NCBI GenBank assembly: GCA_031254195.1
Contig: JAIRUW010000014.1
Coordinates: 1-46,607, forward strand
Length of the DNA: 46,607 bases
Direction of reading: 5' to 3'
DNA from: Oscillospiraceae bacterium
GTDB lineage: Bacteria > Bacillota > Clostridia > Oscillospirales > UBA929
This document shows positions 7,240 through 17,021 of the stretch, one piece after another. A program made the position numbers and the translations under genes. Each line of letters starts with the position of its first letter. The first letter of the stretch is position 1. The notes under the pieces are model-generated. The model was given only the letters and a program-made list of their open reading frames with translations. It was not told the DNA's origin and made no database searches.

Positions 7240-7876
7240 CCCGCACCCTCCAATCTCTAATAGATTCAGGAGTAATTCCTACTACCAGAAGTGGACATCC
7301 GCCATGTCGCCCGGAGCGGATTCTTGGCAGCAATTTTCCCATCCATGTTGTGCTGGCGCCATATTTTTTGATAACATTAAGCGAACGAAATACCTTGTTT
7401 AAGCTCTCACTGCGAGTAATAAGCACCCCGCAAGCAATAACATCGCACTCGTAAAATGTGCGAAAAGCGTACAAATCACGATCGAAAGTTTGGTCTTTGC
7501 TATTCCATTCCATATCAACTGCTACTTTATTCTTTACATAATCAATATTATGTCCCGCAATGAAATTCTCTATCGTACGTTCAGTCACCTCCGACGCACC
7601 TCTTTGGTGTAGCTTAACAATCAAATCTCCTGTTATCTTAACCTCCTGCCACCCTAAAGGATGCAATTCGGAAGAAAATTTTTTGGGAACCGCGGATTCA
7701 CTGCCGCCTCCCGCTACAATATCTGACACAGATAGTGAAAATCTATTCAGCGCACTCATCAATTCTGCATATTCAAGAGGATAAGCCTGTGATAAAATCT
7801 CAGCAGCGTGATTGAAGTTGAATACCTCATAGCGAGTTCTTATTTCTCTAGGAATCAACGCCAGCCAATCACTCAT
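7229..7876 (-). CDS. BglII/BstYI-like type II restriction endonuclease
   Basis: A 215-residue protein I place in the BglII-type endonuclease family. The core reads VDMEWNSKD, FDRDLYAFRTFY and GVLITRSE (residues about 120-157), the arrangement seen in that family. Candidate catalytic residues are D112 or D121, E123 and N125; BglII itself uses D, E and Q, so the last would differ. It should cut unmethylated DNA at a short palindrome; the site cannot be predicted. Its ATG overlaps the kinase stop by 8 bases (ATGAGTGA) and AGGAG lies just upstream inside the kinase. No controller gene is present, and the nuclease is ahead of the methylase. AT-richer than the operon around it. Confidence 0.78.
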   Translation of the reverse strand: MSDWLALIPREIRTRYEVFNFNHAAEILSQAYPLEYAELMSALNRFSLSVSDIVAGGGSESAVPKKFSSELHPLGWQEVKITGDLIVKLHQRGASEVTERTIENFIAGHNIDYVKNKVAVDMEWNSKDQTFDRDLYAFRTFYECDVIACGVLITRSESLNKVFRSLNVIKKYGASTTWMGKLLPRIRSGRHGGCPLLVVGITPESIRDWRVRDGE

Positions 7877-8819
7877 TTACTCTCTCCTCCAATCCAATAA
7901 ATTCTCTCAACAGCGACTTTCTGGATACCCAAGCCTCCGGCAGCGGCGGGAACCGCTCCAGCATCGGGGCAATCTGGCGCATCTCCGGGGCGCGGTCAGC
8001 GTTGTCGGGCACTTCGCGCAGCAGCGGCAGCGCGAAATCACGCAAAACGGGTATCTCATAAGCCAGCGCCGTGTCGATAACGATGTCGGCGGAGTCTTTA
8101 TAGGGTGAGATGTGCTTCTTCTCGCCGCGGCGCACGCTTGCCCATACCCTCAGCGTCGTATCGCCTGCCCAGCCGCGGAACTTGGCGTCGCGAATCAGCC
8201 GCCGCGTTAAACGGATCCATGTCCCTTTATATATCAGATCCCGGTTGTCGTATATGTTGGCTCTCGCGCTGGCGTAGACACGCCACTGGCTTTCTGCGGA
8301 GCCGCCCAACAGAAGCGGGTTGAGGGCGTGGATGCCTTCAAAGACGGCGACCTCGTCCTTCCCCAGCCGCAGCGGCGCGGCGCGGACATCATCCCGGCGC
8401 TGCCTTGCAAAATCAAAATAGGGCAGCAATACCTCTTCTCCGCTGGTAAGCGCCGCGAAATGGGCGTTGAGCAGGGGAATATCCAGGCATTTCGGCGACT
8501 CGTAGTCGATTTCGCCCTTGTGGTCGCGCGGGTGGGTCGCTTCATTGACGGTGAGGAAATAATTGTCCATGCTGACGACATGCGCTCCGACGCCAATCCA
8601 CTCCAGCTCCTCCGCCAGCTTATTAGCCGTCGTGGTTTTGCCTGAGCCGCTCGGCCCGGACAGCAGAACCACCCGCTTTTGCTTTATGTCCGACGCGATC
8701 TTCGCGGCGGCGCGGGTCAGCCGCCCGTTCAGCACATGGTCGCACTCGGCCATGAAGCCGCGCGGGTCGGTTTGCGTTTTGCGCACAATGTCTTCAAAAT
8801 CAAAAAATCCGTTGCTCAT
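7869..8819 (-). CDS. Uridine kinase-like nucleoside kinase
   Basis: A 316-residue P-loop kinase of the uridine kinase/phosphoribulokinase family. The Walker A motif GPSGSGKTT is at residues 55-63, SMDNYF follows as the substrate-binding aspartate region, then FEGIHALNP and ARANIYDNRDLIYKGTWIRLTRRLIRD. In Clostridia this longer form (about 300 residues, against 210 for Udk) is common and its substrate has not been assigned precisely. The start ATG overlaps the hemZ stop, and the tail overlaps the restriction nuclease start. The last few residues could have changed when the restriction-modification pair was joined on. Confidence 0.82.
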   Translation of the reverse strand: MSNGFFDFEDIVRKTQTDPRGFMAECDHVLNGRLTRAAAKIASDIKQKRVVLLSGPSGSGKTTTANKLAEELEWIGVGAHVVSMDNYFLTVNEATHPRDHKGEIDYESPKCLDIPLLNAHFAALTSGEEVLLPYFDFARQRRDDVRAAPLRLGKDEVAVFEGIHALNPLLLGGSAESQWRVYASARANIYDNRDLIYKGTWIRLTRRLIRDAKFRGWAGDTTLRVWASVRRGEKKHISPYKDSADIVIDTALAYEIPVLRDFALPLLREVPDNADRAPEMRQIAPMLERFPPLPEAWVSRKSLLREFIGLEERVNE

Positions 8820-10228
8820 CAGTGTTCTCCCACAGAAGCCGCGAACACGGCTAGAATATCACTTATTGTATCACGTCTTTGGACATATTCCAAGGGGTAT
8901 TTGCAATGAAAACCGCGCTTTATGTTAACCGAACCTTCCGCGCCCCTCACAACGGCCTTGGTAACACCGCCCGCGCCTAGGCTTAAAACGGAACACAGCT
9001 CCTCCATCATGCAGAGGTTATAGATACATTCCCTTCCCGGCTTGGACCAGCCGGTGTTCTCAAAGCCGCCCTCCGAAAACTTCTGCCGGTAGAGATAATA
9101 CGGCGCGTAACCGCTCTCCCGCAAACGCAAAGACGCGCCATCCAGCATCGCCGCCACTGTCCCGGCGGGGCAGACGGCTGTTTGCTCCGCCGAAACGCGT
9201 GAGGCGCGTTTCTTTGCCAGTGTGTGGATGGTGATGTTCTCCGGCAAGAGCGGCAGCACCCGATCCAAACCGGAGAAGAACCCCGCCGTATCGTCGCCCG
9301 GCAGGCCGGCGATGAGGTCTATGTTGATACAGTCAAACCCGCTTGCCCGCGCTTGTTCATAGGCTGCAAAGAACTGTTGGGGCGTATGTCTCCTTCCGAT
9401 GGCGTCCAGTACGGACTGGTCCAGTGTCTGAGGGTTGACCGATATGCGCGTCGCGCCGCCCGCGCGATACGCCACCAGTTTATCCGGCGTGATGGAATCG
9501 GGGCGCCCCGCCTCGACGGTGTACTCCCACAGTGTGTCCAAGGCAAAGCAATTGCGCAAAGCGTCCGAAAGCCGCAAAAACTGCTCCGGCGACAGCACGG
9601 CGGGCGTCCCGCCGCCCCAATAAACGGCGCGGATACGCAGCCCCAACCGGGAAACGGCTTGCCCCGCAAGCCCGATTTCGTCATATAATACGTCAATATA
9701 ACGTTCGATAAGCCCGGCGTCGCGTTCCACCGACGACGATACGAAGCTGCAATAGGAGCAGCGCGTCGGGCAAAACGGGATGCCGATATAGAGCGCGATG
9801 TCTTTCCTCTCAAGCCTGTCCCGCAGAGAAACGGCGCTTGCGGCACAGTCGGACGCCATTTGGGCGCGTTCCGGCGATACGTCAAAATGGTTTTGCAACC
9901 CCTTGAGAACCTTCTGCCCGCTGTCCAGCAGCTCGATCGCCTTCTTGACCGGACGCACACCGGTCAGCGCGCCCCACGGCGGCGGTTCGGTCAGCTGCTT
10001 CGCGGCGCAGTAGAAGGCCATGCGCAGCGCGTTGTCGGGCGGTGTGTCCTGAGGGACACACGCGCTGCCGCCGGCCGTTTTGCCATTATACTCAATGACG
10101 GCCGACGCAAGCCGCCCATCCTCAGACAATGTGACGGTCGCGCTGCCGCCGTCCCGTTTGGGGAAATAGTTAAAGACGGCCTGTTCGACAGCGAAACGGC
10201 GGTCGTGGCCTATGAGGGTGAGGGTCAT
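8819..10228 (-). CDS. hemZ: Coproporphyrinogen dehydrogenase-like radical SAM protein HemZ
   Basis: A 469-residue protein with an N-terminal family-specific domain (about 1-140, containing WGALTGVRPVKKA) and a radical SAM core with the cysteines of CPTRCSYC at about residues 152-159, which bind the 4Fe-4S cluster, followed by VYWGGGTPAVL. HemZ proteins are close to HemN (oxygen-independent coproporphyrinogen oxidase), but the haem role of the clostridial form is uncertain, since these species often lack haem synthesis. The ATG overlaps the relA stop by four bases, part of the recJ-relA-hemZ chain. Confidence 0.9.
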   Translation of the reverse strand: MTLTLIGHDRRFAVEQAVFNYFPKRDGGSATVTLSEDGRLASAVIEYNGKTAGGSACVPQDTPPDNALRMAFYCAAKQLTEPPPWGALTGVRPVKKAIELLDSGQKVLKGLQNHFDVSPERAQMASDCAASAVSLRDRLERKDIALYIGIPFCPTRCSYCSFVSSSVERDAGLIERYIDVLYDEIGLAGQAVSRLGLRIRAVYWGGGTPAVLSPEQFLRLSDALRNCFALDTLWEYTVEAGRPDSITPDKLVAYRAGGATRISVNPQTLDQSVLDAIGRRHTPQQFFAAYEQARASGFDCINIDLIAGLPGDDTAGFFSGLDRVLPLLPENITIHTLAKKRASRVSAEQTAVCPAGTVAAMLDGASLRLRESGYAPYYLYRQKFSEGGFENTGWSKPGRECIYNLCMMEELCSVLSLGAGGVTKAVVRGAEGSVNIKRGFHCKYPLEYVQRRDTISDILAVFAASVGEH

Positions 10229-12414
10229 TCCCGCTTCACCGTCATGACCCCGCTCACCCTCGATAAATCGTTGCGCAGGTGTATCAGTTGCTCTCTGCCG
10301 GTGACCTCGGCGGTCAGCTTAATAACGGCGACGCCGTTTTCAACCGATTTGGCCGCCAGGGAACGAATGGGCAGCCGCGCCCCGCTGAGCGCCGCCATGA
10401 TGTCGATCAGAAGCGCCTGACGGTCTTGCGCGGTCACCGTCAGGTCGGTCATGTAGGTATCTTTGATGTCTTCGGCCCATTGAACCTCCACCCAGCGGCC
10501 ATCCTCGCCTGTCTGCTGCATTTGCAGGGCGTTGGTGCAGTCGCTGCGGTGGATCGACACGCCAAAGCCGCGGGTGATGAAGCCGACGATGTCGTCGCCC
10601 GGCACCGGCGTGCAGCAGCGGGAGAATTTGATCAGGCAGTTGTCCAGCCCTTCCACGATGACGCCGGAAATGGCCTTTTTTTGCTTCTTAGGCTTCTCGG
10701 AAATCACCGGGTTTTCGCGTGCTTGCTTGTTCAGCCGCACCAGCTCGTCGCGGAAACGGTTGATGGCCCGCGTGACGGTCAGGCCGCCGTAGCCGATGGC
10801 GGCATACATGTCCTCAATGGTGATCAGGCTCATGCGTTTCAGTGCCGGGGGCAGTACGTCGTCCTGGAGGATGGTCTGCATGGAGATGCCGGTACGCTTC
10901 AGCTCGCGCTCGAAATCAGACTTGCCCTGCGCCACGTTCTCCTCATAGCGCTCTTTTTTGAACCACTGCTTGATTTTGTTGCGCGCCTCGCTGGTCTTGA
11001 CCATTTTGAGCCAGTCGCGGCCGGGGCCATGCGAATTGCCGGTGATGATCTCGATAATGTCGCCGTTTTGCAGGTGGTATTCCAAGTTGACCATCTTGCC
11101 GTTGATTTTCGCGCCCATCATGCGGTTGCCCACCGCTGAGTGGATGGCGTAGGCGAAGTCGATGGCGTTGGCCCCGACCGGCAGGTTGATCACGTCGCCT
11201 TTGGGGGTGAAGACAAACACTTCGTCGGCGAACATGTCCACCTTGATGGCCTTAATGAACTCCTCCGCGTCGGTGTCCTGCTGCGTCTCCAACAGGCGGC
11301 GCACCCATTCCAGCCGCCGGTTGAGGTCCTTGTCGCCGAGCGCCCCTTCTTTGTATTCCCAGTGAGCGGCTATACCGTATTCGGCGGTACGGTGCATATC
11401 CCATGTGCGGATCTGCACCTCGAACGGCATCCCCTCCCGCCCGATGACGGTGGTGTGCAAAGACTGGTACATATTCGGTTTCGGGGTGGAGATATAGTCT
11501 TTGAACCGCCCGGGGATGGGTTTGAAAATGTCATGGATAAAGCCCAGCACGTTATAGCAGTCGGCCACAGTGAGTACAATAACGCGCACGGCGTAGAGGT
11601 CGTATATCTCAAACAGGGCCTTGTGCTGGGTATACATTTTACGGTAAATGCTGTAGATATGCTTGACGCGCCCCTCGATCGAGGCGTCGATGCCCGCGTC
11701 TTCCAGACGCGAGGCGATGACCCCCTTGACTTGGCTGAGGAAATCGGTATGCTGCCCTTCCTTTTCAGAGAGGTCTTGCGTAATCTCTTTATATGCGATC
11801 GGATCGAGGTTTTTCAGAGCCAGATCTTCCAAATCCCACTTGATCTTCTGGATACCCAAACGGTGGGCCAGAGGGGCGTAAAGCTCCATTGTTTCCAGTG
11901 ATTTTTCCCGACGTTTCTGTTCGCTCCAGTATTCGCTGGTGCGCATGTTGTGCAGGCGGTCGGCAATCTTAATCAAAATCACCCGGATGTCGCGCGCCAT
12001 GGCGAGGAACATCTTGCGCAGATTTTCCATCTGCTGTTCTTCTTTGGTGGAAAACTCCGTCCTGGTCAGCTTGGTGACCCCTTCGACCAGGTCGGCGACC
12101 GCTGCGCCAAACCGGCTTTTGATGTTTTGGTAGTTATACCCGGTGTCTTCTATGGTATCATGCAGCAGCGCCGCTACGACCGAATCGGAGTCCAGATTCA
12201 TCTCGGCGACAATCAGCGCTACCTCGACGGGGTGGATGACATAGGGCTCCCCGGATTTGCGGACCTGCCCGCTGTGTGCCAGGCGGGCAAAGTCAAACGC
12301 CGCCCGCAGGCGTTGACTGTCCAGCAACGGGTCGGACTGCAAAAGCCGCTCCATAACGGCTACATAGCGCCGCTCCAAATACTCGTCATAATCATAAACT
12401 TCCTCCGGCATCAA
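10225..12414 (-). CDS. relA: Bifunctional (p)ppGpp synthetase/hydrolase Rel
   Basis: A 729-residue Rel/SpoT protein of normal length. The HD hydrolase domain occupies about residues 30-190, with HSGQVRKSGEPYVIHP and the metal-binding HDTIEDTG (H85-D86). The synthetase domain follows (YSIYRKMY, VIGREGMPFEVQIRT, AEYGIAAHWEYKEG), then a TGS domain (VFTPKGDVINLPVGANAIDF), a helical and zinc-finger-type region with CCTPVPGDD, and a C-terminal ACT domain. It makes and degrades the stringent-response alarmone. Both active sites look complete, so one enzyme likely does both jobs. It overlaps recJ by four bases and hemZ by four. Confidence 0.97.
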   Translation of the reverse strand: MMPEEVYDYDEYLERRYVAVMERLLQSDPLLDSQRLRAAFDFARLAHSGQVRKSGEPYVIHPVEVALIVAEMNLDSDSVVAALLHDTIEDTGYNYQNIKSRFGAAVADLVEGVTKLTRTEFSTKEEQQMENLRKMFLAMARDIRVILIKIADRLHNMRTSEYWSEQKRREKSLETMELYAPLAHRLGIQKIKWDLEDLALKNLDPIAYKEITQDLSEKEGQHTDFLSQVKGVIASRLEDAGIDASIEGRVKHIYSIYRKMYTQHKALFEIYDLYAVRVIVLTVADCYNVLGFIHDIFKPIPGRFKDYISTPKPNMYQSLHTTVIGREGMPFEVQIRTWDMHRTAEYGIAAHWEYKEGALGDKDLNRRLEWVRRLLETQQDTDAEEFIKAIKVDMFADEVFVFTPKGDVINLPVGANAIDFAYAIHSAVGNRMMGAKINGKMVNLEYHLQNGDIIEIITGNSHGPGRDWLKMVKTSEARNKIKQWFKKERYEENVAQGKSDFERELKRTGISMQTILQDDVLPPALKRMSLITIEDMYAAIGYGGLTVTRAINRFRDELVRLNKQARENPVISEKPKKQKKAISGVIVEGLDNCLIKFSRCCTPVPGDDIVGFITRGFGVSIHRSDCTNALQMQQTGEDGRWVEVQWAEDIKDTYMTDLTVTAQDRQALLIDIMAALSGARLPIRSLAAKSVENGVAVIKLTAEVTGREQLIHLRNDLSRVSGVMTVKRE

Positions 12415-14072
12415 TCGTCACCTCGTTCCCTAACGTCAATCAAGCGCAGTTGGGGCTGTTCCTGCCCGCGGAAACGGTTGATTTCGGCGCGGAAAGCAAT
12501 GTCAAGCCGCCGCGTTCCGGGCATTTCAGATTTATTGAACCAGACGCCGTCCAAACGCCGCCCGCCGCAATCAAAAGCAAGCCGCAAATGCTTCCCGCCG
12601 CCTATCTGCCTGACCGATTCAACGGCGGCATCCTTTATGGCGAATACCGGCTGCGGGAAGCCCGTGCCAAACGGAGCCAGCGACTCAAGGCCGCGCAGCC
12701 CATCCAGCCCCAGCCAGCCGGGGCTTACCTCGGCGTCAACCTCCAGCACCGTTTCCCCGCGCCTGAGCGAAGCGCATTCCCTTTCAACCGCCTGCCTGAA
12801 TGTCTCAAAATTATCGCGCCGGACTGTGAAGCCCGCCGCCTGCTCATGCCCCCCGTATGCCTCCAGCAGAGGGGAGAGCTTATGGAGCAGTTCCGCCAAA
12901 TGGATGCCCGGTACCCCCCGGGCGCTCCCGCGGGCCAGCTCCCCGCTCAGGCAAGCTACAAATGCCGGGCGCTCAAATTGCTCCGCCAAACGCGCCGCGA
13001 CAATGCCGGCGACGCCGGTCGGCCAGCCTTCCCCGGCCAGCACCAGCGCGGGCGCGGATGGCTCCGCCATCCCCATCGCCTGCGCGACGATCTCGTTTTC
13101 TCTGCCCTGCCGCAGGGTATTCAACTCGCACAGTGTCCGCGCGAGTTCACCCGCTTGCGCCGGGTCGTCGGCCAGCAGCAGCTCCAATGCCACGCCCGCC
13201 CGCCCGACCCGTCCCGCCGCATTGATGCGCGGGCCGAGCACGAAAGCCACTGCATCGGCTGTCACAGGCTTGCCGCTCTGCTCTGTTTCATCCATCAGCG
13301 CCCGCAGGCCGGGGTTACGTGTGACCGCCATCGCCCGCAGTCCCTGCGTGATCAGCAGGCGGTTTTCCCCGACGACCGGCATGATGTCGGCGATGGTACC
13401 CAGCGCCACTATATCAGCGTATTTGATCAGCGAGCCGCGCCAGTCTCCGCTCAGCGCGCAGACCAGCTTAAAGGCCACGCCGACGCCCGCCAGCTCCCTG
13501 AACGGGTATTCGCTGTCGGCACGGCGCGGGTTGACGACGGCGACGGCACCGGGCAGGTCGTCCCGGCACTCGTGATGGTCTGTGATGATAACATCAACAC
13601 CAAGCTCCCTTGCCATCTCGACCTCTTTGTGCGCTGTGACGCCCGTATCCACCGTAACAATCAGCGAAGCGCCCCGGCGGCGCAAATCCTCTAAGGCTTC
13701 CCTGTTAAGGCCGTAGCCGTCGCTCTCGCGGTCGGGGATGTGCCATACGCAGCCGATGCCCAATTCCCGCAGCGCACGGACCATCATGCAGGTGGCTGTG
13801 ATACCGTCGGCGTCGTAGTCGCCGTATACGGCGGCCGTTTCCCCCCGTTCCGCGGCGAGGCGCAGGCGTTCGACCGCCTTTTGCATATCCGGCAACCCAA
13901 ACGGGTCATGCAGGCCGTCCGGCTTCATGGTGAAAAATTCATCGGCGTCCGCGGCCGACAGAATGCCTCGCCGTGCCAGCGTCCGCGCGGCAAGCGGCCC
14001 GTAGCCCGCCTGCTCCAAACTGCCGACGGCGTCCATATCGGGACGCGCGATGTTCCATCGGTCATATGTCAC
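12411..14072 (-). CDS. recJ: Single-stranded-DNA-specific exonuclease RecJ
   Basis: About 553 residues with the DHH-family motifs: YGDYDADGITATC, IITDHHECRDDLPGAVAVVNP, and the C-terminal DHHA1 region with GGHEQAAGFTV. RecJ degrades single-stranded DNA 5' to 3' in recombination and mismatch or base-excision repair, using manganese or magnesium. I choose the GTG at 14072 because GGGGGAGGG lies 9 bases upstream; the open frame reaches to 14117, into the promoter, but those residues have no support. It is the first gene of the long minus-strand operon. At about 553 residues it is of normal core length. Confidence 0.95.
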   Translation of the reverse strand: MTYDRWNIARPDMDAVGSLEQAGYGPLAARTLARRGILSAADADEFFTMKPDGLHDPFGLPDMQKAVERLRLAAERGETAAVYGDYDADGITATCMMVRALRELGIGCVWHIPDRESDGYGLNREALEDLRRRGASLIVTVDTGVTAHKEVEMARELGVDVIITDHHECRDDLPGAVAVVNPRRADSEYPFRELAGVGVAFKLVCALSGDWRGSLIKYADIVALGTIADIMPVVGENRLLITQGLRAMAVTRNPGLRALMDETEQSGKPVTADAVAFVLGPRINAAGRVGRAGVALELLLADDPAQAGELARTLCELNTLRQGRENEIVAQAMGMAEPSAPALVLAGEGWPTGVAGIVAARLAEQFERPAFVACLSGELARGSARGVPGIHLAELLHKLSPLLEAYGGHEQAAGFTVRRDNFETFRQAVERECASLRRGETVLEVDAEVSPGWLGLDGLRGLESLAPFGTGFPQPVFAIKDAAVESVRQIGGGKHLRLAFDCGGRRLDGVWFNKSEMPGTRRLDIAFRAEINRFRGQEQPQLRLIDVRERGDD

Positions 14073-14107
14073 AGTCCGCGTCCCTCCCCCGTTTGCTTTT
14101 TTCTGAC

Positions 14108-14137
14108 AGTATACCACAGTTGTGTGGGTATGGTCAA
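14108..14137 (-). promoter_or_regulatory. Promoter of the recJ operon
   Basis: Minus strand TTGACC (14132-14137), 18 bases, TATACT (14108-14113), a strong vegetative promoter shape. It sits about 35 bases before the recJ start and is the only clear promoter seen upstream of the recJ to mtaD chain, so those genes, including the restriction-modification pair, are probably read from it. Confidence 0.75.
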
Positions 14138-14160
14138 AAGTTTATTTCATAGCGAACCTA

Positions 14161-14194
14161 AAAGCCAAAACCCCGCCATTGGAAGCGGGGCTTT
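14161..14194 (-). terminator. Terminator of the histidine kinase gene
   Basis: Minus strand AAAGCCCCGC, an 8-base loop, then GCGGGGTTTT and further T residues. The stem is about 10 pairs. It lies 38 bases after the kinase stop and just before the recJ promoter, isolating the two units. Confidence 0.85.
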
Positions 14195-14231
14195 ATATGT
14201 CATGGTGCGGAGCGGCGGAAGCCTATGTCTG

Positions 14232-16991
14232 TCAGTGGGTATCCGTGTCCCCTTCCGCAATGCCAGCGGCTTCCTCAAAATCACCGCGCAGCAGATGCTC
14301 GGAGATTGCCTTCAGCTGTTCTTTTGTATGCCGGGACCATCTTTTCTGCGACAACTCGCGCAGCGTGTCTTTGGCGGTTTGTCTGTCGTATGCCTTGCAA
14401 GCCTCATAAATAACAAGGAGTTTCACTCGTAAATACGCCGCGTCCTCGTCTTCGGTCTCTTCAGATTCATCCTTGCCTTTATATTTCTCCATCACAGCCC
14501 GCAGGGCGCTCAAAAACGCCGGCATTTCCTTGGCGATCAGCGCTGTGTTTCCCGCGCGCCCCGCGTTTTCCAAGGTCAGCGCAGACCGGGACAGCTCCGG
14601 CTCTCCGATATTGGAAAGAGCGCTCTTCATACCATGGACGGTGATGATAAACGCATGTATATCATCGCCCCTACTATACCCGTTGTTATGGATTGCCTCA
14701 AGCACCGCGACAGCCTTTTCCGCGTCGCTTTGGAAAAGTTCCGCCAATAATGTATCAACGGGCTCTTTCGGCGTGTCCGCCCCGGCTTGCTCCTCTTCCT
14801 TCTTTCGGCGCGCGGCGTCAACCATTTCAGGCGGTTTTCTGTCACGGATCAGCATGTTCAGCGTTGCGTTCAACTGGCGTATGTCGATCGGCTTGGAGAT
14901 ATAATCGTCAAATCCGTTCGACAGGAACATCGCGGCGTGCCCTACCAATGCGTTGGCCGTCAGGGCGACAATGGGGCGCATGTATCCCATTTCCCGCAAT
15001 ATTCTTGTCGCTTCAATGCCGTCCATTTTCGGCATCATATGATCCATAAATATGACGTCGTATTCGCTGCCGCCCTTGACTTTTTCGATAGCCTCAAAAC
15101 CGCTCAGGGCTGTGTCGATGGTCAGTCCGTAAGGGGCTAAGAATCCTCTGGCGACATATAGGTTTGTCTCCACATCATCAACGATCAGGACGCTGCCGTA
15201 CGGCATATACTCGCGTATGATGCCCGCTCCCTTGACCAGCGACTTGCCGTGAAAACTAAATTTTTGGAGATTGTCCGCCTGTTCCCTGCCAATCGCTTCG
15301 GCGCCGGCGTTTCCTTGCGGCAGAGATACGGTGATCGTCGTGCCCTCGCCAACCGCGCTTTTCACATGGATTTCGCCGTGCATGATTTCGACGAGGCGCT
15401 GAACGATGCTCATGCCCAAGCCGATGCCGTCGGCTATGCGGCCGGTGTCCGGCTCAAAACGGGTGTAGGCGTCGAAAACGCGGCTTACCTGTTCCTCCGT
15501 CATGCCATAGCCCGTGTCGCTTACCCGGAGGACAAGCCTGACATCCGGCGAGTCCGGGTTGACCTCGGCGGCGGCGGCCAGCGTGATGACGCCCTTCTCG
15601 GTATATTTGAAAGCGTTGGAGAGCAGGTTGTTCAAAATCTGCTTGATACGGAGCTCATCGCCGTATAAATCCGTCGGTATGGCTTCATCTACCTCGAGCT
15701 TAAAGTCGATGGGCTTGCTGCCGAGCCGCAGGATATTCAAATGCACGGCGTCGTGAATCAAGTTGGGGACGTTATATTGGACGGATTTCACATCCATCTT
15801 GCCCGCCTCGATCTTGGACAGATCGAGCATGTCGTTGATGATGTGCAGCAATGTATAGCCCGCGTCATGGAGCTTGATAAAAGCCTCCTGTGTATCGGGC
15901 GATAGCGTCTCATCCTGAAGCTGGATTTCGGCGATGCCCAGGATCGCGTTCATCGGCGTGCGTATCTCATGGCTGACCGTCGCCAGAAAAGTGCTCTTCA
16001 GCCGGTTTTCCTGCTCCGACTTTTGCTTCGCTTTATCAATGCGAATTAATATAACTGTCAGCAGCACGGCCAGCACAACGCCCAGCAAGGTGAGCCCCAG
16101 CGCCATATAGAAGACTTCCTGGTAATATTTGCTGGCGGGGGTCACGATACCCATATGCCAATCGTTGGCTATCGACCGGAAGAAGACGATGGATTCGTCA
16201 CCATCGTTATATTGCACCCTGCGCTCGGATATGTCCCGCCCCTGGCTCAACTCGTCCGCAACGCCCTCAAGGCCTTCCAGATCATAAATGGACTTGCCCC
16301 ACAGCGCTATGTTTGGGTGGGCGATGATCTCCAGCTGGCTGTTGAGCAATATCCCGTAGCTGCCCTCGTCAATGAAGGCATTGGCCGCGTAGCCCCGGAC
16401 CCTATCCAGCGCCACATCCAGGCATATGACGCCCAGCGGGCGGCCTTCGTCGTCAAGGATTTGGCGCGCGTATGTAATGGCGATTGTAAATGTCGATACG
16501 TCCAGATACGGCTGCGTAACGCCTATGCCGTCGCCCGCTTCGAGAGCCGCCGTATACCATGGGCGGCTTTGGGGGACATAGTCGTCAGGGGGTATCCATC
16601 CGATCCCGGCATAGAACAGGCCGTCATACGCGTCAAAAACGCCATAGGCGCCTATGAAATCGGAGACAAGCCCTTCGCCGCTCAGCAGATACTCGGTTAT
16701 GTCTTTAATGTACGCAAAGACCTGATCCTTTCCCTCGTCCCGGAGGATCATGCCGCGTATCGTCTCCGAAATACTGCCCAGCGTCGTCCGCGGTTCGGCC
16801 AGATCCGCCTCAATATTGGTCTGCACAAAGGAGAGCGCGCTCTCGGAGCGTCTGACCAGATGCCCTTGCTGATTGTTCATCATCAGTATGGAGCTGGACA
16901 GTACCATCAGCGAGAAAACCAGCCAGACAAACAGAATCTGCGCGTACAGCGGACGCATCCTCCGCATTTTGGACAGAACGGAACGCGCCAT
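14232..16991 (-). CDS. Hybrid sensor histidine kinase (extracellular sensor, HisKA, HATPase, receiver, Hpt)
   Basis: A 919-residue membrane kinase. A helix at about residues 18-38 and a second at about 295-320 bracket a large outside domain with the look of a dCache sensor (QSRPWYTAALEAGDGIGVTQPYLD, YARQILDDEGRPLGVICLD). No HAMP is evident. HisKA follows with SHEIRTP (H about 340), then the ATPase boxes NLLSNAFKYTEKG and DTGYGM with GIGLGMSIV. A receiver domain begins VLIVDDVETN (about 602) with phosphoacceptor D in FMDHMMP (about 647). A histidine phosphotransfer domain has HGMKSALSNIG (about 786). A further 70 or so residues end the protein. No response regulator or target gene is next to it, so the pathway is unknown. 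Confidence 0.93.
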   Translation of the reverse strand: MARSVLSKMRRMRPLYAQILFVWLVFSLMVLSSSILMMNNQQGHLVRRSESALSFVQTNIEADLAEPRTTLGSISETIRGMILRDEGKDQVFAYIKDITEYLLSGEGLVSDFIGAYGVFDAYDGLFYAGIGWIPPDDYVPQSRPWYTAALEAGDGIGVTQPYLDVSTFTIAITYARQILDDEGRPLGVICLDVALDRVRGYAANAFIDEGSYGILLNSQLEIIAHPNIALWGKSIYDLEGLEGVADELSQGRDISERRVQYNDGDESIVFFRSIANDWHMGIVTPASKYYQEVFYMALGLTLLGVVLAVLLTVILIRIDKAKQKSEQENRLKSTFLATVSHEIRTPMNAILGIAEIQLQDETLSPDTQEAFIKLHDAGYTLLHIINDMLDLSKIEAGKMDVKSVQYNVPNLIHDAVHLNILRLGSKPIDFKLEVDEAIPTDLYGDELRIKQILNNLLSNAFKYTEKGVITLAAAAEVNPDSPDVRLVLRVSDTGYGMTEEQVSRVFDAYTRFEPDTGRIADGIGLGMSIVQRLVEIMHGEIHVKSAVGEGTTITVSLPQGNAGAEAIGREQADNLQKFSFHGKSLVKGAGIIREYMPYGSVLIVDDVETNLYVARGFLAPYGLTIDTALSGFEAIEKVKGGSEYDVIFMDHMMPKMDGIEATRILREMGYMRPIVALTANALVGHAAMFLSNGFDDYISKPIDIRQLNATLNMLIRDRKPPEMVDAARRKKEEEQAGADTPKEPVDTLLAELFQSDAEKAVAVLEAIHNNGYSRGDDIHAFIITVHGMKSALSNIGEPELSRSALTLENAGRAGNTALIAKEMPAFLSALRAVMEKYKGKDESEETEDEDAAYLRVKLLVIYEACKAYDRQTAKDTLRELSQKRWSRHTKEQLKAISEHLLRGDFEEAAGIAEGDTDTH

Positions 16992-17021
16992 ATGCCCACC
17001 CCTTCACCTCGAATGATATGG

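Noticed and set aside
8819..10228. hemZ as evidence for a complete haem pathway
   Set aside because: HemZ-type radical SAM proteins occur in species without haem synthesis, and no other haem gene is in the window.
11950..13694. Two long plus-strand frames opposite relA and recJ (541 and 414 codons)
   Set aside because: Both are mirror frames produced by the GC-rich codon use of two clearly real genes; the amino acids are R/P/S/A-rich with no domain.
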